This document shows positions 1 through 10,233 of a stretch of DNA of 64,000 bases, one piece after another. A model generated the notes under the pieces. That model did not search any database. It had not been told where the DNA came from and worked only from the letters and a program-made list of their open reading frames with translations. Both the position numbers and the translations under genes were made by a program. The DNA comes from Branchiostoma floridae. Its lineage: Eukaryota; Chordata; Leptocardii; Amphioxiformes; Branchiostomatidae. Location: positions 10,710,714 through 10,774,713 of the forward strand of contig NC_049987.1 in the NCBI RefSeq assembly GCF_000003815.2, read 5' to 3'. Each line of letters begins with the position of its first letter. The stretch's first letter is position 1.

Positions 1-1475
1 TGCTTAAGAATACTTTCCAAGAATGTGTTCCGGCAAGCGGGCTTAAATTTACTGCGATGGAACAGAATGGGCTAAGACGCTGAAGACATATGTTCCTATT
101 ATCAACATTGTGTCCGTCGGAACCAAGGCTATCTATCAGGATTTTGAGGTGATCCGCTTCTTTGTAAAGAGATATGGACCATTCCTGAAGACTATCGGAG
201 GATGAGAATGACTAGCGAGCCATGGTCGTCTTCATTAGAGAGAAATATATGTCGACTGTTGGAATCTAAGGATGATAAGTAGCATGAAAGTTACGACCCT
301 GTTTGCAGACAATAAAGGCTTTAAAACGAATTCGCATGGATAGTTCTTAGCATTCTGCATAACGTATACAGTAATACCATGATTGAAACAATTCGTAGAA
401 CTATAGTAATAATTGGTCTAGAGGGCCACCGCAAAAAAAAAGAAGCCATCGCGAATATTACATAATTTACATTGTATGGTGAATACACTGGATTCTATCA
501 ATACAGGTTGCTTTACAGACAAAGGCATTGGAATCATGGACACATGCGAGTAAGGTATTTTTTATCATTTAATGGAGCAATTTATAAATGGTTATAAACA
601 ATACCATGTTGATATGTATCAATCTTCGATCGTGAGTATCCATGAGGTAAGTGTGTATGTTTGTTCAAACTTCTCCAAAAACGGGGCAATTGTTTTTTAA
701 TGAAATAATGGAGGAATTCAAAATCCTCATGCGACTTTTTACAGAGCCCTGAAGGGGGGAATTTAAAACGTAAGTGTATTTCTACTTCTCGACCTGAACC
801 TTAATTCTAATGGCAAATATTCAGTCCCTGGCATACATCCAAGCGTATGTACATAAAATATTACTATTATTAGGTTCAGCTAAATGTAGAACAATATTTA
901 CATATACATGTAGCAGCATTTGGTGCCAGGTAATATAAACATTAAATCATGTGACAGCCCAACATCGATAAGGATAGGTAGTGGTTATCGACTTATCGTA
1001 AACAATGACTTCATATGTTACTCTGGAATGTACAAATGTATCCTCAAGGTGCATTTTTACAGCTCGCAACAATATCAACGACAATACAGTAACGACGAAA
1101 AGCTCAAGTTCAACATGGGGAGGTATGAGTCCCATTCTATACAATACTTGAACGTTAAGTACATAGTATGTCGCTGTTAACGTTTGGCACTTTAATAGAT
1201 TCAGAGAAATCCAACTGATCTACCTTGGGCAGTGGTATCGTTGTGGCGACAGAAGAGTTTTTCGTTACCATGTGCTGTACATAAGATTAACAGCAACATG
1301 CAGCTAACACTGGTGCTGAAAAGAATTCCTCAGATAATATTTTTATAAACAATTTGTTTACGCTTTTTGTTGCCTTCTCAGTCAAACCTTTACAACTTGA
1401 ATAGTATTTGAATTATGGCATAGTATTTTACACAGAGCCAATAGCGAACGCTGTCTAGTGAAAAAGTTGTGGAAA
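1..1475. other. Non-coding stretch downstream of the LRR gene
   Basis: I see no supported gene, RNA or repeat here. The short open frames (for example 920-1180) overlap antisense frames, show no domain pattern and have no matching splice signals. The right part may include the 3' UTR of the minus-strand LRR gene, whose stop codon is at 1476, but I found no convincing AATAAA in that orientation. Confidence 0.5.
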
Positions 1476-4400
1476 TCATTTCTCTGTGATCTTCAAAATC
1501 GCGAGAATGATGCAGACGACAGTTATGAGATGATCGCATGCAAACGTAACGGCAGTGCTAACGGGGCATAAGGAATCCTCTGCCAGATGACTGGTGTTCA
1601 TGAAGAGGATGTCTGTCCCTCTCAGGTCCAGAGGGTCCATACACTCCACAACAGGGAAACCAGTGTCGTTAATGAACGCCAATCTGTGTTGAAGGAAGGA
1701 AATTGTATTCGTATTTGACGTAGAGGGCAAAACCTGCTCCACCTCGAAAACGTTACAAAGTTTACTGTCACATAAAAGAAGAACCATGCGAATGGAAATA
1801 TACAATTTCTGTTTAGGTAAGGTGATAATCAAAATGATAACATTATTAACGTTAACGTTACATATCATTCGTACAAGACAATTATTACCATATAAATAAG
1901 TACAGTACGAACAAGCTGTAAACGAGGGGCAAACTTACTCGGATCCGTACAACTGGTTTTTCGAACCCAAGGGAAAGTTTTTCAAGTAAAGAATGTATTG
2001 CTTGGTATACAATGCTTAGTCAATCCTAAGACCTTCTTGTCTACTTGTATGTCACAATGAAGGTAGTTTTTGCCCATTTTTTGTTTCTTTCGCACGCTAC
2101 CATCAATTTGAGGCTTCTGAAAGCATGTCGACTATATGATAAAATCAGAATGTTGAAGAGGAAACTAGCTGTCTAACCTGTGTGTGTTGTTCTGTACATA
2201 AAGCACAAACTCCAGAAGGTCGTCACAGCAGCCCCACGGGTTGTCGTTCAAGGTCAGGTTTTCAAGTTCAGTCAACCTCCACAGTTCGAAACCAGGAAAA
2301 TCTCGCAACTAAACAGAAAGCATGTTACCCGTTAGTATTGTAAAATATATTTAACATGCTTGGTGACCTATTTCTGAGCAGGTCACTCTAAATCGTAATG
2401 TTAGTACATCACAAAATACGAATACAATTTTCTATAGATAATGTAGCCCTTAGTTAACGTTGCACGGGTTATAAACCTTGATTGACAAGTTTTAATTTGG
2501 TTTTACTCTTATTCTCGACTGAGACTAACTGTGTTCTTAATATTCATGCTGATGATTATTCAAACAATTTGCTGCTGTCAAAATAATGCATAATGATAAT
2601 GATGGCATTTTACGGTGCTTATCGCTCCTTACCTCATTGTTGTGCAGGTAGAGCACCTTCATGTCCGGGTGGAAGGAGTTGTTGTGCACCCGACTGATGG
2701 AGTTGTTCTGGAGGTACACATACGACACGGAGAACGGGAAAGCCTCGTAGTTGGGTAAGGCGTGCTCTGGAACTTCAGTGATCTGGTTACCTGCAAAAAT
2801 CAAGGATAATAAGTACTTTTTTCTTCACTAAGCACGAAAATCAATTGGTAATTTGCAAGCTAGAAATTCAAGATTTTGAGACAAAACGTGCTCTACACTC
2901 TGTTAATTTGTAAATCAGGCGATATACTGAGCATGCTAGCCATAGTATCACAGGTGCTTCGGGGCCATTGAAGTAAAACTGTCTAGAAGTGTAACGTTAC
3001 ACACATTTTGGGAATAACAAAACTGAACGCGCACACACCTTCCAGGTTCACTGTAATAACGCTGTTCAGCGTCGACAGAACGGGAAACGTTTTTATCCTG
3101 TTGAAGCTCAGATCCAAGGTACCGTTGATCACGGGTGCAGTCCCACGAAAGGCCGCTAGGTGGACCTCTTCGATAAGGTTGTTTGACAGGTCGAGTGAGA
3201 GAAGACCGTTGTTGATTACTGCGAAGAATGCATCTATGAAGGTAGAAAGGAAAAGATCATCTGTTACTCCATTTCAAATCACTGAGCTGATACGAAGAAT
3301 TGGAGCGTAGCCTCATATCCAAACATCTATATCTATCAACACAAAGGTTGAGAGCACACTTGGTTGGAAGAGGTTTTCAGGTCATTGCTCTAGATACGCA
3401 TCGTTACGGCATTTGAAGTTCAGTCATGGCACGATACACGGGTGTTACGCTTGAAGGGTTTACATGATGAGTTATGGACACAAACGATGTACAAAGAGAT
3501 TCCTAATTCTTAGTGTCTCAACCTAACACGCTAACCACAGCCCCAGGCCGTTGAATGTAAAAAAAATACTTTATAAAGCCTAAATTGCCCAAAGCTATGT
3601 TGATGTCAATGTCACTATACAACAGGACTTGCTTACATAATGTAGACGACTTAACCACTTTTTGTATATAAATCATTTCAGATTGATAAAAAACAATGGG
3701 ACCAAGTGCCTGAAGTAGAATACTAAAACGGGATGGCATTTTAACATACAAACAGTGATGCAGTAGTCAATTTAGGAAAATAGGTGGCATGATAGACCCG
3801 GCATATTACAGCTTGTAACTATGCGAATCTAAAGCAGGGCTCTAGCCAGCTCGAAGTTGTTTTCCGTCAGCCAATTCCCATTGTCACGAAAACCGCGAAA
3901 ACACTATTCCAGGAGTTAGAGAGACCAAGGAGGTTATTGGAGAGACCGAACTGAGATCTTGAAAAACGGGTTTTTAATGAGATTATCGTATGCGAAAGGG
4001 CACCGACACACATTATCAACAATCATAACAATAGCAAGACAAACAGTGTGTGGCTTTTACGGCCGTGGACGGCGTCCCCGAGCCGCCTGTAGCTTCCACC
4101 AAGGATTTTTGTCCGTCAAGCTTGACGGATTGGTTTTAAAAATTTTCCGTCAGACGCAGCAAATTTCCGTCAATTGACGGAAAAACGAACGCTGGCTAGA
4201 GCCCTGATCTAAAGTAATGTCTTCAATTTCCTTACTTGCTGGTATGTCCGTGATTTTGTTGTGCCGTAGGCTCAGAGTCAGGAGCCCCGGTAAAGACCCA
4301 TCATGCAGCACGCCGGGAACGGATGTTAGGACGTTGTAGGACAGGTCGATCGTGTGGAGGCTTGATAGAGTGAAGCTGTTTGCACGGTAAAACGCCGTCT

Positions 4401-6202
4401 CGTTCACAGTGCTGCAAGAGAAGAAAATATAGGGGTTAGCACTACGCTTAGATACATGTAGTATGTATTCGATCTGATGTCAGATAATCTTATGCATGTT
4501 AGAATCTGTAAAAAATGTTAATATGAAACCTCGGCCTATAAACTTCCAGCATACTCGTATGCTCGAGCTTCATCTCTAGTCTCTACCAGACTCCATATGT
4601 AGGTCGCTGGAAAAACCGTAGAAATGGAATTAATAGAGGAGTAAGCCAGTCAGAGAAGTACAGTCGGCTAGGGAACAGCGCGCGACCCATGGATGAAATG
4701 CTCATCACATCCTGCATTTACAATTTTTTTCCCATTACACTTTGATCAAATTGTTATAGTTGTGGCTAACTTCAAAGTACAATAGTAAAAGGCATTGCAC
4801 TGCATACATTAAGAATACTCTCTGTGTACTGTTGGAGTACACGAACGTCATGCAAATCAAACACGTCTGGAGACACAGATTACACAGGACGCTGGCTACA
4901 GACAAGCCTGACGGAACTCTTGGCGAATAGACCCCAATTAATGAGTGAATGAATGAATGAAGACCTTTATTGTACATATATACCCACACTGGGTACAGGT
5001 CACAACAAATGATAGTTGACAGATACATAAAATAACCGTCAACCAACACAAGAATTATATTCTCACTTTACTTACTTATTCTACTTTGTGATACTAAAAA
5101 TATAGGGACAGATATGATTTACAATCAAATGTTTGTCTAAATTTATTAGGAATATGAATTTTATCTCTGTTACTTAATAGGTGTATAAAGTAGGGGAAAA
5201 TAAATCCCACCTGATGTTGTTGTGTTGAAGGTCAACAATAGTGAGACTTAGTAGAGTGGAGAAGGCGTCCGGGAGGAGGGCGGAGATGTTGTTGTAGCTC
5301 AGGTCCAGTACGGTAGTGTCCGTGGGGATGTTGGTTGGCAGGGAGAAGAACTGCAGGTTGGTGCAGTTGACGGTAGTGTCGGCACATGCACACTGAGTGG
5401 GACACGCTTCCACAACCGCCTGGGGAAGAATAGACATGGACGGGAACTAATTACAGTTTCATTTCAATGTGTTTCATACTATGTGACATCAGATATGACA
5501 AGGGGTACTTAGAGCCAAGCCTGGAGTCCAGCTAATCTCCAAGCAGATTCCACGCATAAGACAGTATTAAACTGGCCAACCATGGTAGCAAAACACGCTC
5601 CTAGGCCGACTTCGCTCCTCCGAAAGCTTTTGATATTATGTTATGCTACGCAAGATCTGCTTGGAGATTGGAGTCCAGCCTCGTTTGCTTTAGTCCGCTC
5701 CCGAAGGTTGCCTCAACGAAGGAGGCTACGCTGGTGGGCAGCGGCCTTCGGGAGTGGACTAAAGCGAACAATGCTGGACTCCAGGCTACTTTGAGCCTAC
5801 TTTCTTGTATCTTTGACGCCTTCATAATTTCAGAACAGGTACCCAGTATCATGCATTTGCAAATGCGAAGCCCCATTTAGCAATTGCCCACCCCTTGACC
5901 TGGCTAGAACAAACAAAAAGATTGAAATGAACCCCGATTTCATGCATTTAAATCGTCATAAAGAATTACTGCTACAGCCGATCACTTTCATTCCGTGGTT
6001 TTCATTTGTAACGTTATCCATTTTTACCCATTGTCCTGCGACTGTCAGCAAATTTGATATGCCGTCCGGTAACTTGCGAATCATTTCTACATTCTAACTA
6101 ACACTATATGCAGCGTCAACTTTACAAGCACTAAGTCTACAAGTGTGATAGAAAAGAAGTTACCAATGCTGATGTCCAAATCAGGAATAAAGCGGCCAGC
6201 AT
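1476..6202 (-). CDS. Leucine-rich-repeat receptor/secreted protein, 7 coding exons, ~366 aa
   Basis: Coding exons, in order of transcription: 6202-6164, 5419-5211, 4411-4236, 3218-3039, 2790-2633, 2308-2178, 1683-1476. All introns are GT-AG and all phases agree; the coding sum is 1101 nt. Exon 1 encodes only a signal peptide (MLAALFLIWTSAL). Exon 2 carries a classic LRRNT cap (CP..C.C......C) and the first LRRs (LDLSYNNIS, VDLQHNNI). Exons 3-5 give further LRRs (IDLSYN, LSLRHNKI, LDLSNNLI, LDLSFNRI, VNLEGNQI, VYLQNNSI, LYLHNNE). Exons 6-7 form an LRRCT cap (NPWGCC, then ECMDP..LRG, ending LCP). The last ~28 residues are mostly hydrophobic (AVTFACDHLITVVCIILAIL) and end KITEK-stop, so the protein may be membrane-held by a TM helix or a GPI signal. 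The LRRNT-LRR-LRRCT-hydrophobic-tail layout resembles lamprey VLR-like and other chordate LRR receptors, but the ligand and exact family are unknown. Introns carry MITEs and a retroelement tail. Confidence 0.82.
3835..4206. mobile_element. hAT-type MITE in an LRR-gene intron
   Basis: A 372-bp element begins CAGGGCTCTAGCCAGC and ends with its inverse GCTGGCTAGAGCCCTG. It is flanked by a perfect 8-bp duplication ATCTAAAG (3827-3834 and 4207-4214). The CAG-type terminus plus an 8-bp target duplication is the signature of hAT transposons. Subterminal TTTTCCGTCA/TGACGGAAAA repeats extend the arms. No transposase is present, so it is non-autonomous. It sits about 22 bp past the splice donor of exon 3 of the LRR gene. 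Confidence 0.88.
4925..5060 (-). mobile_element. Retroelement 3' tail with (TTCA)n end
   Basis: Read on the minus strand, this intronic segment runs to ...ACAATAAAGGTCTTCATTCATTCATTCAC: an AATAAA-like signal followed by a short ATTC repeat. That is the usual 3' end of CR1/L2-like LINEs or of SINEs that share their tails. No coding part remains. Confidence 0.5.
5519..5786. repeat. Fold-back inverted repeat (MITE-like)
   Basis: The outer ends GCCTGGAGTCCAGC (5519-5532) and GCTGGACTCCAGGC (5773-5786) are exact inverses. Inside are a second inverted pair (ATCTCCAAGCAGAT / ATCTGCTTGGAGAT) and a third (around TTTAGTCCGCTCCCGAAGG / CCTTCGGGAGTGGACTAAA). It contains no gene of its own and lies in intron 1 of the LRR gene. 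A non-autonomous fold-back transposon is the simplest reading. Confidence 0.7.
6164..6202 (-). CDS. First coding exon (signal peptide) of the LRR gene
   Basis: A 39-nt exon reads MLAALFLIWTSAL and ends at a GTAACT donor in phase 0. The next exon (acceptor TTCTTCCCCAG at 5420-5421) starts in phase 0 with AVVEACPTQC. I chose it because it is the only hydrophobic ATG-led segment in correct phase that I found upstream of the LRRNT exon. The ATG context is CTACCATGC. Confidence 0.75.
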
Positions 6203-8705
6203 GGTAGATTTACCGCACGACGCCACCGGCGCCATCTTGGATGAGTCCCAGTGCCGATCACCTCGTGATGAAAGATTTGCCTTGAGCGTCTCAGTTTAAA
6301 AGCAGACCGTGCTGTTGGGAGGGATAAACAACACTTTGTATACACCGTTACCAAGCACAAGTAAGAGACCAGCATTACTCGCCACGATGCGGTTCGTTTT
6401 AAGCTATGTTCCAGCCATAGAAACCCAATAACCATGCAGGACTATCCTTTAAGCCTTTGTTGTGTCACAATTCACCAGTGAAATAAATTTTGACCTAATC
6501 CGCAACCTCCTTATTCATTTCTTAACGTATATTATAAACAGCCATCTATTAGCATTAAGTAGCTGCAGGTAGATAAACGAATGTTTATTGAAGACTTTTC
6601 AAAGTTTTCTATAGAAAAACGTAAACATTTAGAACCATATGTCCCTTCAGTTTTTACTCATACGTACTACTGTAAGTGCTCATACACTGTGAATTTACAG
6701 TAGGTTCATATCTGAGGTTTCTATCGGCTATCGCCCATTCTCTGGTGTTCCTAGCCTTGTAACCTCTCTACTTCACCAAGCACCGAAACGCAAAGATCTG
6801 TCGTGACACTGTTGTGGGCAGTGTCCAAATATTTTGTCTGAACAGTCCCGCATAGTATGACATTTAGAGCGTCCATACCTAAGGTACGGATAGGGTTTAA
6901 AGATATGCATAAGAGTCCGTAACTTACCTTTGTGTATGTCCTAACACGGATAGAAAACTTCTCTATCTTTGGACACTTCTTGAGAAGAGGACAAGGACGA
7001 TTTTTAGGTAGCTTCGGCCGGCCACACAAGCACGCACCAACGCACTATGAACATGTTTGCCCTGGCATGTAACCCAATATGCCGTGCACTGGAGCAGCGA
7101 CTTTCTATGGGTGAACTATTCAGGACCCCTCATGACAAACCTTGTACAAACATAGCTAAGAAATGGGACCCTCCAGGTATACACAACCCATGGCCGGTAA
7201 GACAAAACAACCAGGTTAAGGTGACGAGCGACCTCTTAAAATAGCAGGGGCGGGTCGTTCTCGACAATGTCATCCTTTCTCTAAGTCATACATGTTGAAG
7301 GGTATGAAATTTAAAGTTCAGACAATTTAAGTATGACGATGAGGGGCAATTATCAAGTGTGACCTAGTATTCCGTTCGTTACATTCTTCGTGCTTGTAGC
7401 AGATGTTTTAAGGGGTTATGAATAGTCTTAATCTTAGATAAAACAATCCCGACACGTTCTTAAACCCTATTCCGACCCGTGTTATACTTTTTCCTTCCCC
7501 CAAGACATGAATTTCACAACCTAGCGGTATACTTTTCCCCGGGCGATTAGGAGTGGCACTGCAGATTGGGCACTAATTGGGTCGTTTATTTGAGATATAA
7601 GAAATACAAAGACTGTCCTGACCTGTCCTGTTCCTTGCAACTACTGTTTTTATATTCATGAGTGCATGGGTAATAGCGGATATCGGGGACTGACAAGCAT
7701 ATAAATGCAATGAATAGGTGGTAGAAGCCGAAACACGTTAGCAAGTAGTTACAAAGATAAAAGACCGAACCCTAACGTGAAGAAATGTATTACGTCGGTC
7801 AGTTTGCACCTAAAGTATATGTATGAAATAAGCGAGATTATAAACTAACAAATTACAAAAGCATTGACTTTGGCCAAGCAGTTTAAAAAAGACGAATGAC
7901 ACTCAGTTGACAGAGGGCACAATTAGAACATGTTAAGTGACGATTGTGACAGGGTCTTAGTCTGCAGCCTCAACAAGTAGGCAACGGAACCACTTGAACT
8001 TACAACCACAAAGCAAAGTCCATTGTGACACAACGAGAACAAATTTAGCACTCCGTACAACGCGCAAGAGCAATCGTCGTAGCTCGATACACTATCCGAC
8101 CAAACGATATGGTCCAAGAAGCCAGAAGGCGTAGCCTTGACCAGGTTACGACGTCCTCTGGCGATAGACACAAAAACTGCAATGAACTGTGGTGGTCGCC
8201 TGGTAAAGCAGTGGTTGAAACAAAATCTCATTGCTGGAACCGTTTGTTGCAAAACAAAGCAGAAATATTTCTCGTCATAAACTACTTTAGGATCATGAAA
8301 TATGCATTCATGTAAATGTAATGTACGCATACCTTGATTTTCCCATCGTAAGCGTGTATAAGTATTCCGGTCAATTGATGCATGCTGTGTTATTAACTAT
8401 GATAGGTATTGGTTTCAATTCTATCTTTCAACTGCACATGCATATCTATATTTTGTTACCGTGGTCTCGATCATCAACACGTACCTTGTGAGTGGTGAAT
8501 TAATAAGGCAGTCCAACACAGTTTGAAAACGATCCTTTACACATACGTATATGCATCTTGTTACGTCTCGATAAATTAGTTCCATCAGCACAACAATTAG
8601 TGGCCACAACAGGGCGTAAATACGTAGCCAGGCAGCTCTAACTGATACATAACGAGTAGTCTCGTCTGACAGTTCACAGCCTGATTCAGCATGGATTAAT
8701 CCGCG
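6203..8705. other. Upstream region of the LRR gene, no supported gene
   Basis: This holds the presumed promoter of the minus-strand LRR gene; a TTTTAAA stretch lies ~95 nt upstream of the ATG but is weak evidence. A splice-donor-like ACAAAG|GTAAGT occurs at ~6927 and CACAAG|GTACGT at ~8483 (minus strand). The open frames here (for example 7923-8330) show no recognisable domain. Confidence 0.4.
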
Positions 8706-8886
8706 CACACCCATAGACCCAGGCCCTAAATGAAATCCTTCTACGGCCCTCGGGGAAAGCTGAACACATTAGTTCGGCTGGAAGATCCCAGTAATGTGTT
8801 CCAATTACATTATGTCATCCATAATGCATAGCCTAAGTCAGTTAGTAAAGATTTGGTGCACAACGCCCAGGAACAATAAGATCATC
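8706..8886 (-). repeat. R1: first copy of the conserved 210-bp element
   Basis: This copy matches R2 and R3 almost base for base from CACACCCATAG to the CAGGAACAAT region, with only a handful of changes. It contains the same inverted repeats: GAACACATTA...TAATGTGTTC and CATTATG-TCATC-CATAATG. The outer GACTGAT hairpin seen in R2 and R3 is degenerate here. It lies between the LRR gene and the 3' end of the first Kirrel-like gene. Unlike R2 and R3 it has no intact first exon next to it. Confidence 0.85.
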
Positions 8887-10233
8887 AATTCGAGAATGCT
8901 GCAAATTTTTCAGCGCGAGGATAATATCCCTATCAAAATCAAATACGTCAACAGTTAAGTCAAAGAACTGGCATCTGTGCTAGCTGCGGCCTCTTCCGAC
9001 TAGCCTGTTATTGCATCAGTGACAATCCATGTACAGTCCTTAGATCGACGTTATCATATATAGAATGGAGTGCAACACAATCTTATGATTGATGTTTGAA
9101 AACGATAGGATAATGACAAACATATTTGCCCTACTTTACGACTTGAAATTTATTTTGTTTGCAATCATCAAGCATACAACAATACATTACAAGCATTCTT
9201 TACTGCAAAATACATGATTTTAGTTATGTTTATATTACTGTACACCACCAGGTAGCAAAACTGTAGTGCTACGTCGATAATCATTAAGCAATTATGTAGT
9301 AAGATGTGCATAAGATGACAGTTACAAGTCTTGATAGAATTGTAAACGGTGAATGTTTACAATTGCTGAATGTGTAACTGTTATCTTATGAATTATACAA
9401 GTAATTAGCACTGTCCAGACGTTCCTACACCAGAGTTAGCATTATTCCTTAAATTCGTTTCGAATCTGCAACGTTACATGGAGATCAACAGAATAGCCGC
9501 CTTACTTTCAAATTGATACTTATAGTATCATCTTATGCACTGATTCACGACACTATCACCTATTACGTTTGTCCATATCATTATGCTATATTGTAAGTTA
9601 TTGAAGCCTACATGCCAAAGAACATTTATTCTAAAGAAAAGCTTAATGGTCGCCATAACAACATTGCTTTTATTACAACAGATAGACCTGGAATATTTCA
9701 TTCTGGTTTGAAGACCATTTGTAAAACCTTCAAGACAAGTAGGTTACAATTACAAATTTTACATTCACATCTGGCTACCGTGTATCTTCATTGTATCTTC
9801 AAACATGTTAAAAAGCATATATTCCAAAGCGGCAATGGCCCTAAAAGGACTTGAAGTTATTTTTAAGCATTGCGTCTAATCATGAAGGACTTGGTTGCTA
9901 ATGTACGTATATCATCAGGATGACAGCAAAAATGATCACCGGCTTCTCATAGACTGATGTATATCTAAGTGTCTGCTTATGTCTAGACAACGTCACGATA
10001 CTTTCCTGGAGCTCACGGCTATGGTTACTATAAGTCATCAATCATCTTCTTTGTTTCTTAATTTTTCTCAATGTATCATATTGATTTGAACGCACGGTCA
10101 TGGTCATCAATCACCATGATCCCTGACACCGATTTTTGTGCCGTCTTCCTTCTCTTCTTCATTTGAAGCTCACATACGATCATAAAGAAACAAAAACGAA
10201 TATCCATTTCCCTCCTGGCTGTTGGTGAGGCTG
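8887..10233. other. 3' flank of Kirrel-like gene 1
   Basis: The part from ~9550 to 10230 is recognisably similar to ~17230-17930 downstream of the second paralogue (shared blocks include ACCATTTGTAAAACCTTCAA), so it is duplicated 3' UTR/flank. AATAAA-like signals on the minus strand lie near 9627 and 9670. A hairpin occurs at 9309-9390. Confidence 0.5.
9309..9390. repeat. Perfect-ended 82-nt hairpin
   Basis: CATAAGATGACAGTTACA and TGTAACTGTTATCTTATG pair over 18 positions with one G-T-type mismatch. An inner stem TTGTAAAC/GTTTACAA closes a 7-nt loop, with a small internal loop between the stems. Size and shape suit either a tiny MITE or a microRNA-like precursor. Confidence 0.6.

Noticed and set aside
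6751-7029. MCGRPKLPKNRP... as the first exon of the LRR gene (ends at a strong GTAAGT donor)
   Set aside because: It is in phase 0 but has no signal peptide; the 39-nt exon at 6202-6164 fits much better. It could still be an untranslated upstream exon.
8421-8714. 97-codon minus frame overlapping R1
   Set aside because: It begins inside the repeated element, has no domain, and is not conserved at R2 or R3.
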